A stretch of 64,000 bases of DNA. It comes from Epiperipatus broadwayi (taxonomy: Eukaryota; Onychophora; Udeonychophora; Euonychophora; Peripatidae). Where the stretch lies: contig JAQFVV010000022.1 in assembly GCA_028023455.1 (NCBI GenBank), positions 10,497,100 to 10,561,099 of the forward strand. The letters run 5' to 3'. The notes beneath the pieces were generated by a model, which saw only the letters and a list, made by a program, of their open reading frames with translations, searched no databases and was not told the DNA's origin. A program made the position numbers and the translations under genes. Shown here piece by piece: positions 35,041-46,339 of the stretch (positions are counted from its first letter, which is position 1; each line of letters starts with the position of its first letter).

Positions 35041-37990
35041 ATGTTAGGAAGTTCATCCCTGCTTTTACATTTGGCTGCTTTTAATAAAACAAAAATGAAA
35101 ACCAGGCCTGAAAAGTTGGCAAACTGTTATGTAATCCAGAGAATTGTGGGAAACAGAGTATATTTGACATGAATCCATCTTATTATATCTTGTTTAAGAA
35201 ATTATTGCATGAAATGGTGTATAGAAAAACAATCTGTAATGATGGGAAAAAAAATCCACCTTTTCATAAATGGAAAGCATTAAAAATACAGTAAACAAAA
35301 AAATCAAATGTTACAGAAGAAGCAAAAATGAACTTTGATCCAGAACCTTTGATTCTTGAGTCCCTCACTGTATCTTGTGTTAAACTGTTTCGACTATGAA
35401 CACAGTATATGTACATCTGTTATGGGTAATTTATCGTTTTCGTTTTCTCTATAATATTAATTTTATTCTAATTATAAATTTTATTTGTTTCTCCTCTAAT
35501 CAACAATTTTAAAGCTTGCAATCTTTTCCTTTTTCCTAATCACTCTTTGTCATGGCTACAAATAAAGGTACACATTAACCAAAATGTTAACAAGTCTCTT
35601 TTTTAAATATAGCTTCAATGGAACACTGAGTAAATTCCTAATGTTTTTAAAAGTCTATTTAGCTCTTGTGGTTCTTACTTTAATTTCTTACTATTATTTT
35701 CATCATTACTTCATAAACATTTAAAAATATAGACATTCTTTATAATTAACTTTCTATTTGATAATTTTTCTTAAAATCCTCAATTCACTCTCTGTTTTTG
35801 TTGCTTTTTTTTTTTTTGAAGTTAAATCACGAATTTATTTTTAATGATGAAGAGGTGCATAATATCCACAGTACAGATTTCAACATATGATTTTTTCCAT
35901 CAGTTCTCATCTCAAAGTGATCTGGATTTTATTATATTTTTGCATGCTTCAGATAGAAATATTTAGATGTTCATTTATCTATTAATACCGGATAGCATGG
36001 TAAAACATCTGCTTGACATTGCCATGACTTGTAAAAATTGATAGGGTTTTTGAGTTTCAATCAGACATAACTTTTTAGATAGATCAAGTCAGAAACTATC
36101 CAATATTGATTAATAAATGAATATCTAATTATTTTTAATTAGAAAGTAAAACAAAGATAGAAAAACAAATTCTCACCATTCAGAATTTAATAAACTTTGC
36201 AAATAATGCGTTTTCCTTCACGGTTCTTTTATTAAAAGCATTTGTAGAGACCTTTTCCTACTGTGAGTTGTTTACCTTTATTGGATATTTAGCTGAGTTG
36301 ACTATGGGCTGGCAACCTGAGGGAAAAAAAAAAATATTGAACTTTACTTAGCATATATTCTTGAAAAATCTTCAAACTTTATTCTGGATTTTTGAAATCC
36401 TAAATATGGACATAGTAGGCTAATCAGTAATCACTATTATTATATTTCTTTTTACTTTTATATCATAAAAAATATAATCACCAATTCTGCCCTCTATCAT
36501 ACATTCACATAAACATATATATATATATATGTCACGTGCATCAGTAGGTAAATGGATTAAATCATCAGCTACTTCTTTTTTTTTAGATTCTTTTCACTAA
36601 TATGTAATTTAAATTGCTTTTTTATGTACAAAAAAAAAAAGGAGGGAGAAAACAACTAGAAATTACTAATAGGACAAATTTTAAATTAAAATAAAATTTG
36701 AATGAAAACTATCAAGTTGTTTGTTGATCTCTAAATGATAGTGTGCATAGTAGAAGCAATCTCATTTATAAGGCTTATTTTATGAATGAAATATTATATT
36801 TCTCTTTTTTTTTTTTTTCATACAAACTGTTCAATCAAAATAAAATTGCTCAGTTGAGGTTTAAAAAATCTCAGACTAAAACCCCATTATTTTTTCATTC
36901 AGCAAACTCAGCTGCCCTTACCATTTCTTCATTACTTGAAAATTTGGTTACCGAGATTGTAATTACTGCCTCCTGCTTATTACTTCATGTGGGGTTGTGA
37001 TTCACTGATAGAAGCTCATAACTGGGAATATGATGCATGCTTTTTAGAATACCACCTTGGGCATATCCAGAAATGATTATTTAAATCGCCAACGGGATGT
37101 GCTCTCTTAAATCATAATTAGATAGATTATTTACAAACCTATACACGAACGCACACACACACCACACATCTGATTGTTAGTGTTTGTAAAAGCTAAAGTA
37201 TATACGTAGATATAGGTGTTAAAAATACATACGTATATGTACACACACTATAAGATGTTAAGCAAACAAACAACCAATTGATTAAAATAAGATAATCATG
37301 TAAGGAATTTAAGGATAATTGTACTATTTGATTTAACTATTTGTGCTTTTCTATCTTTTGGATATACATTTTATGCAGTGTAAAAGAAGTACTTGATAAT
37401 TAAATAGCTACTTGTTTGAGATGTTATGTAGTAATAAGTTGAGCGTTTATCCAAAAACCTTTAGCTGGCAAATCTCCCTACTGCTGTACTAAACCACACA
37501 AGGCAATAAACACCTAAAATACCAATACACATGTAAAATATAGAATTATTATTATTAGACCCATTATCATTTTTTTATGCAGCCAGAACTTTAAACTTTT
37601 TGAAGTTCCAACTATTATTAAATAGTGAGTTTGACAACTAGAGAATATTATTTTAATATTTATGTGATAAGATGAAAAGTGACTTTTCTTTAGATGGAGT
37701 CAGGAGTCAGAAGTTTTCTTATGCAGGTCAGTTTTTTCAAAAACTTTCTTAGTCAAGTCTAACATTCTTATCCTTGAAACCTTAGTGTACCACAATTAAA
37801 ATCATCTACTTATTTTGAAATACTCAAATTACTCTACCAGAATTTAGGATTTTTTCTTCCATCCTATATTTAATAAAAGTTTGTTTATTAATTCCATTAT
37901 CATGTTTTCATATTTTTCATTCTTGTGATAAAAACCTAAACAAAAAGAAAAAAAAGCAGAACATTTTATATCTTTTTCATTTCTTTTTAC
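35041..37990. other. AT-rich stretch, no gene recognised
   Basis: Contains poly-T, ATATAT and CA tracts (near 35,805, 36,510 and 37,150-37,250). A tRNA-like pair of strings, GGATAGCATGGTAAAACATC (near 35,989) and GAGTTTCAATC (near 36,051), recalls A and B boxes and may be a worn SINE head. The 85-codon ORF at 36,743-37,000 has no motif. Confidence 0.4.
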
Positions 37991-38019
37991 TTTTACGTTT
38001 CCCCCACTTTTTTTAAGTT

Positions 38020-39100
38020 TATCCTAGCATTTTTTCGACATCATGCATTTCAGAAATGAATGTCCAGTAGTTCTCCCAGTCGTCTCCACATAAACTACAT
38101 CTACAGTATAAATATTTATTCTATTTTCACCTTCTTTCTCTGGTATCTAAAGCTCCATCCTCACAACTAATAATGATAAGTTCTCTTAGTATTATTATAT
38201 ATATCCTTTTATATTATATATATATTCTTACATGATTCCAAACTATTTTAATTGATATCCATTTTCAAAAGTCTTATTTCTTTTTTTCTAACTAAATTAT
38301 CATTTTTTTCATATTTCGTAATTAGTCTCCACACGTTTATTCCATTTTTTTACAACTTAGAAATAAATTCTCCATCTATTAACTTTGCATATTGTAAAAT
38401 CTTTCTTGCTGAACATGTTTGATGGTCTCTTCACATAATTTATTGAAAACAAAAAAAAATATTTTTACTAATCTATTAACTTTTCAAACATTTAAAATTT
38501 GCTTTAAATTTCTCTCATTAAAAAAAAAAGGCCACATTTCACTTTGAATAGCCTCTTTTGCTGTGTATAATTCATTATTTTAATGCATATCTACATACTT
38601 CTCTTGAATTCTATTTAAAACATTCCCAGTCTCCTAATGTAAAATGTTTCATTTTCAAGTGGTAAATACTGCTACCATTATTATTTCCCCAAAATACCCG
38701 TTCTACATAATTTGTTAGATGATCAACTTGTCATATCTTCTTTTTTTACATTTTGTCTCATCTCTGATTTCTAATTGTCTATATATTCTCTCCATATCCC
38801 CCTAGTTTTCAGAGTATCTAAATACCTATACTCTTCTCTTTTTCATGACAATTTGGGTTTCATTTTGTATTGTTCAGTTTTATTCTTACCATTAAATGTT
38901 AATCTTTTAAACTTTTCTTCACTGATTTTTATAATTTTTCATACTTTTTCACAATTCTCTAATTTACATAATTTTCAAAAAATATATCATTTACAAAAAT
39001 GAAAGCTACCATATTATATATTCTTCTGATATTCACTACGAGAATCATCACTTCCATCCCCGGTGCTTTAATTTTCTTAAAAACAAAATAAATAAGAAAA
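38020..39100 (-). pseudogene. Probable third LINE remnant (RT to C-terminal Cys region)
   Basis: On the minus strand, around 38,960-39,080, a translation gives APGMEVMILVV, then an AFIFVNDIF segment that could be a worn FADD box, and further along an EYRYLDTLKT block (near 38,810) like the YLG segment after LINE RT domains. Near 38,030-38,110 the same strand encodes CSLCGDDWENYWTFISEM, similar to the C..C...E...H....C motif at the C-terminus of many LINE ORF2 proteins, with His and the last Cys replaced. Order and spacing fit one decayed LINE, but sequence between is poor. The abundance of stops makes this a cautious call. Confidence 0.4.
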
Positions 39101-39104
39101 GTGA

Positions 39105-39920
39105 TCATGAATTTCACATTTAACTACCACTAATTCTCTATTCACCAATTTGTATTTATAAAAATTACTCCTGTAAAAACCCTTAATCATTATTAACAAC
39201 ATTACTCCTATCTGAATCCCCTAATATTTTAACTAGTTAGAAATACTGAAAGTAGAGGATTAGACTAGGTAATAAAGATTAAAGATCTTCACAAAAGTAA
39301 TTTTTAAAATACCAGTTGAGAGATATAAAATCAGTGAAGGTTACATGTGAAATGATTAGTTACAATCATTATTGTATTTCTCTGAGGTGGATGGTCTCAA
39401 AGTTGTGGATCGATTATGTTTGACACTTGTAAATCAAAATGTAACAACTTTTTATAAAACTAATCCATATATATATATCTTTACATATCTATTAGAAATT
39501 AAGCTCTTTAGTGCCTTTCTTTTTTTAATCTACATATTTCTCTATTCAATTCACATCTATTACTCTATTCTTTATTTATCTTTTAATGAATTAAATTGTA
39601 TAATGGATCATATTTATTTACCAATTCTTCATCAGTCAAGGATTTCATTCCAATATCATTAAATACCTTTCTTCTACAACACTTTCTTCTCTCTGCAATT
39701 AATAAATATATCTTCTTTTTTTCATATTTTTCTTCATATTAATCCAAAATTTTTGGCAAAATTTTTTTCCCCATATTATTAACTTTTCAATCTTCTTTAG
39801 ATTTTTATTTTTATTTTTATGGCTGACTTTATTAGCAATCTTTCATAGCAGCTATTGTACCTCTGTAAGAAAAAAGATATAGACAAAGAATAAATTAGAA
39901 ACAAAGAAAGACAAAATCAA
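39105..39920. other. T-rich stretch with no recognised feature
   Basis: The plus strand is strongly T/C-biased. A 96-codon ORF (39,372-39,662) is low-complexity and hydrophobic with no motif. It may be the upstream part of the minus-strand LINE remnant, but nothing specific supports that. Confidence 0.4.
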
Positions 39921-39929
39921 TGTTTAGAG

Positions 39930-40450
39930 CTGGAATTGTTGTGTGTTCCAAACACAAACAGGCTTATAAACAACTCAAAACATAGAATCACACCCAAGCT
40001 CACTCCTCAGATGGTGTACAAAATGATCTGCCCACAAGCCACTGCCAAGCTGCATACTATTGGGAGATCCGGACTAACATAGCCAATAGAGTAGCACAAC
40101 ACAAATATATCTGCAATAAAACTAAAATTAAGCAAGAAGACAATTATATCTTCTGTGACCACGAAAGAGCATCAGGATATAAATTTGAACCCATCACACC
40201 AGTGTCACATACTCTGAAAGACATGATGCCTGATGCAAGATTAAAGAGGCATTTCATATAGCTAGTGACCCCAAATCCATCAATAGAAGAGAAGCATGCT
40301 TTGCACTGTCTCGGAAATGGCAGTTATAACTCATTTGCATAAATTTCCATTTCTACAATGCAGTTATAACAACAGCATCTATGAGTATGAGAGCAAGTAG
40401 TCTCTTGAAAGCACTAAGCTCAATAATTTAATAGTTTTATATTTTAGAAA
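39930..40450 (+). pseudogene. Penelope-like endonuclease fragment and 3' tail, plus copy
   Basis: On the plus strand a NTNRLINNSKH segment (about 39,950) leads to MVYKMICPQ (40,011 onward), the first GIY-YIG endonuclease block. After a frameshift, an open frame of 69 codons from 40,055 to the stop at 40,259-40,261 carries YYWEIRTNIANRVAQHK, the second block with YIGET changed to YYWEI. It ends with a DARLKRHFI C-terminus. The tail beyond the stop (40,262-40,450) matches 2.46-2.69 kb and includes a hairpin followed by GAAA (40,389-40,410). In active elements the endonuclease nicks the target for RT priming; this copy is 5'-truncated and dead. Confidence 0.75.
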
Positions 40451-40489
40451 ATTAAAATTTCACTTTCGCATGCGTTAGTGAAGCTGTAA

Positions 40490-41040
40490 TTATACTATAA
40501 TGTTTAATATGCCTGCTTAGCACTTTCGAGATTTAGTATTCTAATCTCATACTCATAGCTTTGCGAATGAAGACTGTTGTAATTTATTGTACATGTATGC
40601 AAATGAGTTTGAATTTTTAATTAGTTAGTCCATTGTTTGGAGAGAGCAAAGCATGCCTCTCTTCTATTAATGGCACTGAGATCATTTGCTATGTAAAAAG
40701 CTTCTTTGATCTTTCTTTTGACATCACTCTTCTCTGTGGAAATTATTTGGGCAGAACTGGGTTCGAATACATGGCCTATAGCTGCCTGGTGGTCTCAGAA
40801 GATTGATGTTCCTTCAGTTTTATTTTTAACCCTTTTGTATGCATACCTGTGTTGGTAAATTCTTGTGTTGATATTAGCCCGAGTCTCACCATAGTAAGAT
40901 GCCTGGTAGCCTAATTGAGGGCATGCTATTTTATAGACCAGTTGAGGGGCTTGATCTTTTTCTATTTTATCTTTGGAATTATTTATTAGTCGGTTAGTGT
41001 TAGGAGGTGTTCTGAAGCTAAATTTCAAATCATTAGTCAA
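40490..41040 (-). pseudogene. Penelope-like GIY-YIG endonuclease fragment and 3' tail, minus copy
   Basis: The minus-strand ORF 40,795-41,040 (81 codons) reads NTNRLINNSKDKIEKDQ, then LVYKIACPQL, YYGETRANINTR and IYQHR. These are the VYKI, Y(I)YG-ET and R...H elements of the GIY-YIG domain in Penelope-like elements, with the key Tyr, Gly, Glu and Arg positions kept. It then loses frame. The tail (40,490-40,720) is inverted relative to the plus copy and contains the GAGAT/ATCTC hairpin plus GAAA (about 40,520-40,560 on minus). The two copies lie tail to tail with about 40 bp between tails. The RT is absent. Confidence 0.8.
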
Positions 41041-41318
41041 TTTTTTAGTAATGTTTGAAGTTACATTAGGTATAAATGGAACAGCATATATATATATATT
41101 AGTTAATAATGTTTTTAGTAATTACAACTGTCAAAAAGCATTGATAAAGAAAACCATTTTAAAAAGTAGTTCTACTTGTTAACTAGGTGTATCAGATTAA
41201 ATTCAAAATATCACCAAATTCTTCTTATCATGAAGTAAAATTTCAAAAATTTGGTGTTTATGTATAGATGTCATATAACAATGTCTACAAAGTCAAACAC
41301 TTTCATATTACAAATGAT

Positions 41319-41372
41319 TAATAAAATCAGATATTCCACGGTAATATTACCGTGGAATATCTGATTTTATTA
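41319..41372. repeat. Perfect 54-bp palindrome
   Basis: The 27-bp arms 41,319-41,345 and 41,346-41,372 are exact reverse complements with no spacer; the centre reads GGTAATATTACC. A 14-bp direct repeat, TTACAAATGATTAA, flanks it at 41,308-41,321 and 41,406-41,419. Perfect zero-loop palindromes are unstable in genomes, so this one is young or an assembly artefact. Confidence 0.9.
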
Positions 41373-41584
41373 CATATATAAACCACACAGTTCGTTATTT
41401 AATAGTTACAAATGATTAAAGAAAAGTGATAATACTTATTTGGCACCACTTTTTTTTGTGTGTGTGAATAAATCTTCTTTAGAATGCAATGTTTAAATCC
41501 AAATATTGATCAAAATTAACATATTTATTTGCAAAATTTGTTATGAGTAAATATATCCAGTTTAGTTCCATTGTTTTCTTTAAA

Positions 41585-44500
41585 TGAAATATATTGTAAC
41601 AATGAGAAATGATGGATCAAAAGAAGTTACCATACCTGAGCAAAGGAGTCCAAATATCAAGAATTATGGGGAAATTGTTAATAACCAGTATTATAGCAAT
41701 GTATTATAACTCAGGTATATGAAATCACGTGAAGTGAGTACTCTAGTAATTCAATAAAATATAACTCAGGTATACAGGCAGTAGGTTTTATCCACTTTCA
41801 TTTCTTGGTTTGATGTTAAGTGCATGTTTAAACAAATACTAAGTGAATATGGTCTAGCAGGGCGCCACTAGATTATCTGAATCTAGACACGGTTATATCT
41901 AATAACCTTTTACATGTACCGGGTTTGAATCCCTTTTTGGTACTTTATTTCTAATAAAAATGAGAGATTTTGCTTTTTGAGCCATATCACTATAAGCACT
42001 AATATTTAGGTAAAAGTAAAACATCTATAAACCAAAGTGGAGTATACTAGACATAAATCATTTCTCAGATCTTAACATAACAAATGTGTTTCAATATTTT
42101 TATAAGTTTACTAGCTCAGATTATATATAACTAATTTAGGATGGCAATTCACTCATCCTTGCATGAAATAGATGATGGGATGTGGTTATAATAATACTAA
42201 GAAATCACTAAATATTATAAAATCAATATTTATTTATGGCCTTTAAACAGTTAAACAGCTCATTAATTAAAACGTTGATGACGATGATGATGATGATAAT
42301 AATAACAATAATGACAAGGGTTTCAACTACAGCTTTAGAACTAAGCCTAAACATAAAACTAAATTTTATAAAGAAATGCATAATTATTGCTTAATTTTAG
42401 CATACTTACTTATATCTTAAATAACTAATATTCAACCAGTGATGATGAATAATCACACTTAACAAAGACTACACTTAATGAAATATATATGCCTCGTTTA
42501 ATAAAACAAACTAATATTTATTACTACATTTCTAACATATACATAAAAATTTCTAGATAATATGAAAATTGACATGAATAATAATAATAATAATTGATTA
42601 TATAACAATCCTCAGATTAATTTTAAGTTCTTCCCCCTTTCCCTTCAAATGTATTTTGTATTAAGTTGGACGTCACATTGACCATGATTTTCACTCCATG
42701 AGAAAAGTATTTTAAGAAAAAAAAAATTATCTGCTCATTAGCACACATACTTTAAAAATCCAACATGTAAATAGAATGTAAAAAAAAATGTTAGTAGAAT
42801 TGAAAGAGCAAGTTTTAGAAAAGAGTTTTAAATCATTATCTCCCCCCCTCTTCTACCTCTGAAATGCTATACTTAATTGAAACAAACTAATCTAATATTC
42901 TAACACTACTTGTTACTCCACATTCAATCGCAATTATACACATATAAAATATTATGTATGTGCGTGTTTTATCCCATGATAACAAAATATTATTTAAAAC
43001 CAAAATAATAATATATTAGTTAAAACTAAAATCATAATACCATAAAAAAAAATTGTTTTATACATTAATATTTTTCATAACTGTAAAATTAATAAACAAA
43101 TAATTTTCATACATTCAAGATAATTTATGAAGCTCAAAGTTATTATTAGTAAGACATTCTTGTTTTAATCGATCTGAATAGTCTTTAAAAGTTCTTTAAA
43201 TAAAATATACCACTTTATTGCTAAAATGTTTATTAAGACTGATATCATAAAGAAAATAGATATAAAAAGTCATATTACCGATCTTTTGTTTGTGGCGAAT
43301 TTCCAAGGGTTCAAACTTGTCTTGTATAATGTCTATATTTCTGCAGCTACTATTTCCGTTTTATGTGGGAACAATCTCTTTCTTGAGGTGTATAACTATT
43401 TGATGATGATGACTCTATTGAGGTTATTTGCTTTAGTGGACAATTTGGAAATCATTATATTAAATTTTCTTCTCTTCCTGTCAAGCATGTGGATGAAATA
43501 CAGCAGTTGTTTTCCCATTTGTAAATTTTCTTGAGTTTAAAATCAGTTGTTGTAACAATTAATTGGACTTGATGATTAATATTTATCAGTAGATTAATTC
43601 ATCTTCTTTGAATGCAGGTGAATGCTTTCTTCCTTCTATTAAAACATCTTATTTCTCTGGTCAGTTGAAAGGTGTAGAATATTATTTTAGACACAACATC
43701 TTTTCTTTCCTATGTGATGTGCAGCTTCCCCAGATGGTCCAGAACCGATGGGACATACATATAATTTTTCTAGCCAGACATTTCTTATATTTTCAGCATT
43801 CAATTGGATAGTTTAATAATCTGAATCATAAACAATAATCATAATAATAATTCAAGACAGCTTTTTATATCCAATTTTTAGCTAACTTAACCAATCAGAG
43901 ATAGTGTCACTTGCTATTTTTGGACAAATTTGTTTTAATTAGATCTCTAATTTATTTTCAACTAAATTATTTTTCAACTGAAAAGTTTAATCCTTTTTCC
44001 AGACACTTTTGTTTAAAAAAAAATAGACTCAATCCTTATTTCCTTTCTTTTCTTTTTTTTTTTTTTTAACATCCAGGTAACATTTCAAATCTTTGAGGTT
44101 CCTTCTTTAGATCTTGAGATAAGACAATTTCAAAATTAGAGTTCTCACCCATTATAAGCTCCCAAAGTGAAACAATCATTTACAAAAAAAAAAAATTGCT
44201 ACAAAGATCGATATCTGATTAAACAGATTTCCTCTTTTAACAAAAATTGTACAAAAAAAATAATTTGACAGATTTAATCCTTCCTTTTCTTTCAATATTT
44301 AGGAAATGTAAATTTTTGTATGTAATGTACACACATCCTTCATTCTTTCAAATCATCCATAAACTAACATTAAATAATATAATTGCTAGCTTAGTAATTA
44401 TAACCCAATTATTTAATTAAATCTGTAACTTTTAAATCCCACTTATAATTAAAGAAAAGCAAAATAAAAGCATAGAATAAAATATTAGAATTGATCAAGC

Positions 44501-44862
44501 ATAGGTTAGTTTTAAAGAAAGTTAAAATGTTTAATATTTGAAATATAAAACAATTAAATAATTTACACATACATTGCCTATATGTATGCATTATAACTTT
44601 GCTTTTTAAAGAAAAATTAAATATTAAATAGTTTAAATGTGTGTATTACCTTTCTATCAACACACAAACAAGTAAAGCATGTAATTGTTGACCCATTCTT
44701 TCTCTGTTTAAAGCTTTTAGAACTGGACCTTGTAGGGTTTGAACTTGGATGCCCTACAGCTTCATTTATGATTATATAAAAATGTGATGATGATTTTTGG
44801 TTTACCTTTTCTACATGCACATTACTATAAATTTAGCTAGTGACTAAATTGTAATGGCACAA
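41585..44862 (+). mobile_element. ~3.3 kb interspersed repeat, copy 2
   Basis: Inverted copy of 2733-6072. It has the same internal order: terminal ATATTGTAACAATG-like string, the ACTCAGGTAT repeats (41,706 and 41,765), tRNA-like block with GGGTTTGAATCCC (about 41,922), GATGATGATG tract (42,280), a shared long AT-rich part, the 102-codon ORF (43,226-43,534), and the second B-box-like region (about 44,720-44,760). Divergence from copy 1 is a few percent with indels in most parts. No coding capacity for mobility is visible, so it would need help from another element. Confidence 0.75.
43226..43534 (+). other. 102-codon ORF inside the 3.3 kb repeat, copy 2
   Basis: Twin of the minus-strand ORF at 4045-4353, identical except for Leu to Ile at residue 3. 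The predicted peptide is hydrophobic with long Leu/Ile-rich segments that could span a membrane, but it matches no family I know. A neighbouring 67-codon ORF (43,608-43,811) is not conserved in frame between copies, so it is not supported. Confidence 0.3.
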
Positions 44863-45109
44863 TATATATATATATAATTATTTTTTACCTTATATTAATA
44901 TCTGAAATTATTTAAAGGCATTAACTTTTATATTCTAAAAATTGATAAAAAAATATTTGGTGTTATTTAGTTTGAAATTTACCTAATGAGAATTCTTAAA
45001 AGCTCAAAGAAAATTTAAGGATAAGTAAAAAGTTATCTAGCTCAGTAAAAAGTTTTATTGTTCATGATGATCTTTGCTATTCAAAGTTTTATGTTTACCT
45101 CTCAATTTA

Positions 45110-45400
45110 GAAATTAGTGCATTTTGTTGACATGGTGTATGATCTTTGATGTGTAGATATTAGAATGATCTGTTACTGTGTTATGTGATCCCTGGTGTAG
45201 AAGTTAATAGGTTCCAATGCCCTATTAGTTAGTGTATTTTATTACTGTATCAAGTGACTCTTGATGTAGAGTTTAGTGGTTTCTGCTGTCAAATAGATTC
45301 CTGGTTTAGAGGTGTATTATGTTAGCATATTAAGTGAACCATGTTATAGAGGTTAGTGTCTTTTGTTGCCATGTTAAATGACCTCTAATGTAGAGAATAA
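45110..45400. repeat. Degenerate tandem repeat, unit about 40-45 bp
   Basis: About six imperfect units, each ending in a TGATGTAGAG-like string (near 45,151, 45,195, 45,263, 45,304, 45,343 and 45,388) and containing GTTACTGTGTTAAGTGA-like sequence. Spacing is 39-45 bp apart from one 68-bp unit. The frame is not maintained, so it is a non-coding minisatellite. Confidence 0.6.
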
Positions 45401-45944
45401 TATGTATGTTTGTCATGAGTATTGTCTGACATCTGGAATGAAATTGGAAAATTTTCTGTTTTGACTTATTCATTGGCTACTTAACCAGTATTGAACTGTC
45501 AGTAGATCTGATTAAAGCAAGAAAATCATAAAAATTCCATCAAATGACTGTCAACTAGCCTGCTCAGTAATTTTGGTCCTCTAGCATCTTTCATTTTCAT
45601 AAAATTGGAATAAAATTAATGTAATAAATCATATAATTAACAATAAGTTGTTGGTAGGTTTTTTTAAAGCAGAAACAAACAGACTATTTTTTTCTTCTTG
45701 TTAACAATAACTACTATCAGGGGTCAACAAACTTGCTTTTCAGCAATACTATTATTATTTACGTATGTGCTTATTGTTGTGTGTCAGTATTTTATTGCTT
45801 TATTATTCTATAAGCTTGGAGACAAGCATAATAAATAAGTAAAAGAGTAAGTACTATGGCCAAAGTATAATATTCATCATTGTTCATGATAGTTTGCCAG
45901 TGCTTGCCACCTTGTTTACACAATTTGTTTTAATATCTCAATAA

Positions 45945-46335
45945 AATAATACATGATCACCATTTCCTATGCTTACACAATCTGTTATTAGCAATAGCAA
46001 ATTTTCCATAAAGTAAAGCTTTAACAATCGATGGATGCTTGGATTGAAAACATTAATGTGTTTTCACCTTGCACTCCTAGATTTATAATTAATTAAATAG
46101 GTAAAAGGCTGACTGTTGCAGGGTTGCATTAGATCCTTAGATCTAGATGCAGTGCTTTCAGATCCAAAGCCCCATCACTGATGAAAGTCACAAGCTAGAA
46201 ACTGGTCTGGGGATATTGGATGAGTGAGTACTAGATGGGGATTTTATGCAAAAACCTTCCTGCATTTATTGATTACTAAAGCTTGTAATGGGTGGCGCTA
46301 CTGTCTGGAGAATTTGCTATTGCTAAATACAATAA
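45945..46335. mobile_element. Foldback repeat family member
   Basis: Begins near the CATGATCACCATTTCCTATG string, then TTTTCCATAAAGTAA..., and contains the family blocks GATCCAAAGC..CATCACTGATGAAAG, CTGGGGATATTGGATGAGT and ends GTGGCGCTACTGTCTGGAG. The two ends are partial inverted copies. The left part is missing the usual first block. Confidence 0.7.
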
Positions 46336-46339
46336 AACT

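Noticed and set aside
41319-41372. Replication origin of a circular ssDNA virus, from the TAATATTAC core
   Set aside because: No Rep-like ORF, no iterons and no capsid gene nearby. The nonamer is AT-rich and falls out of the palindrome symmetry, so a viral origin is not supported.
45110-45400. CRISPR array
   Set aside because: Units are diverged tandem repeats without constant repeats and unique spacers, and the sequence is eukaryotic.
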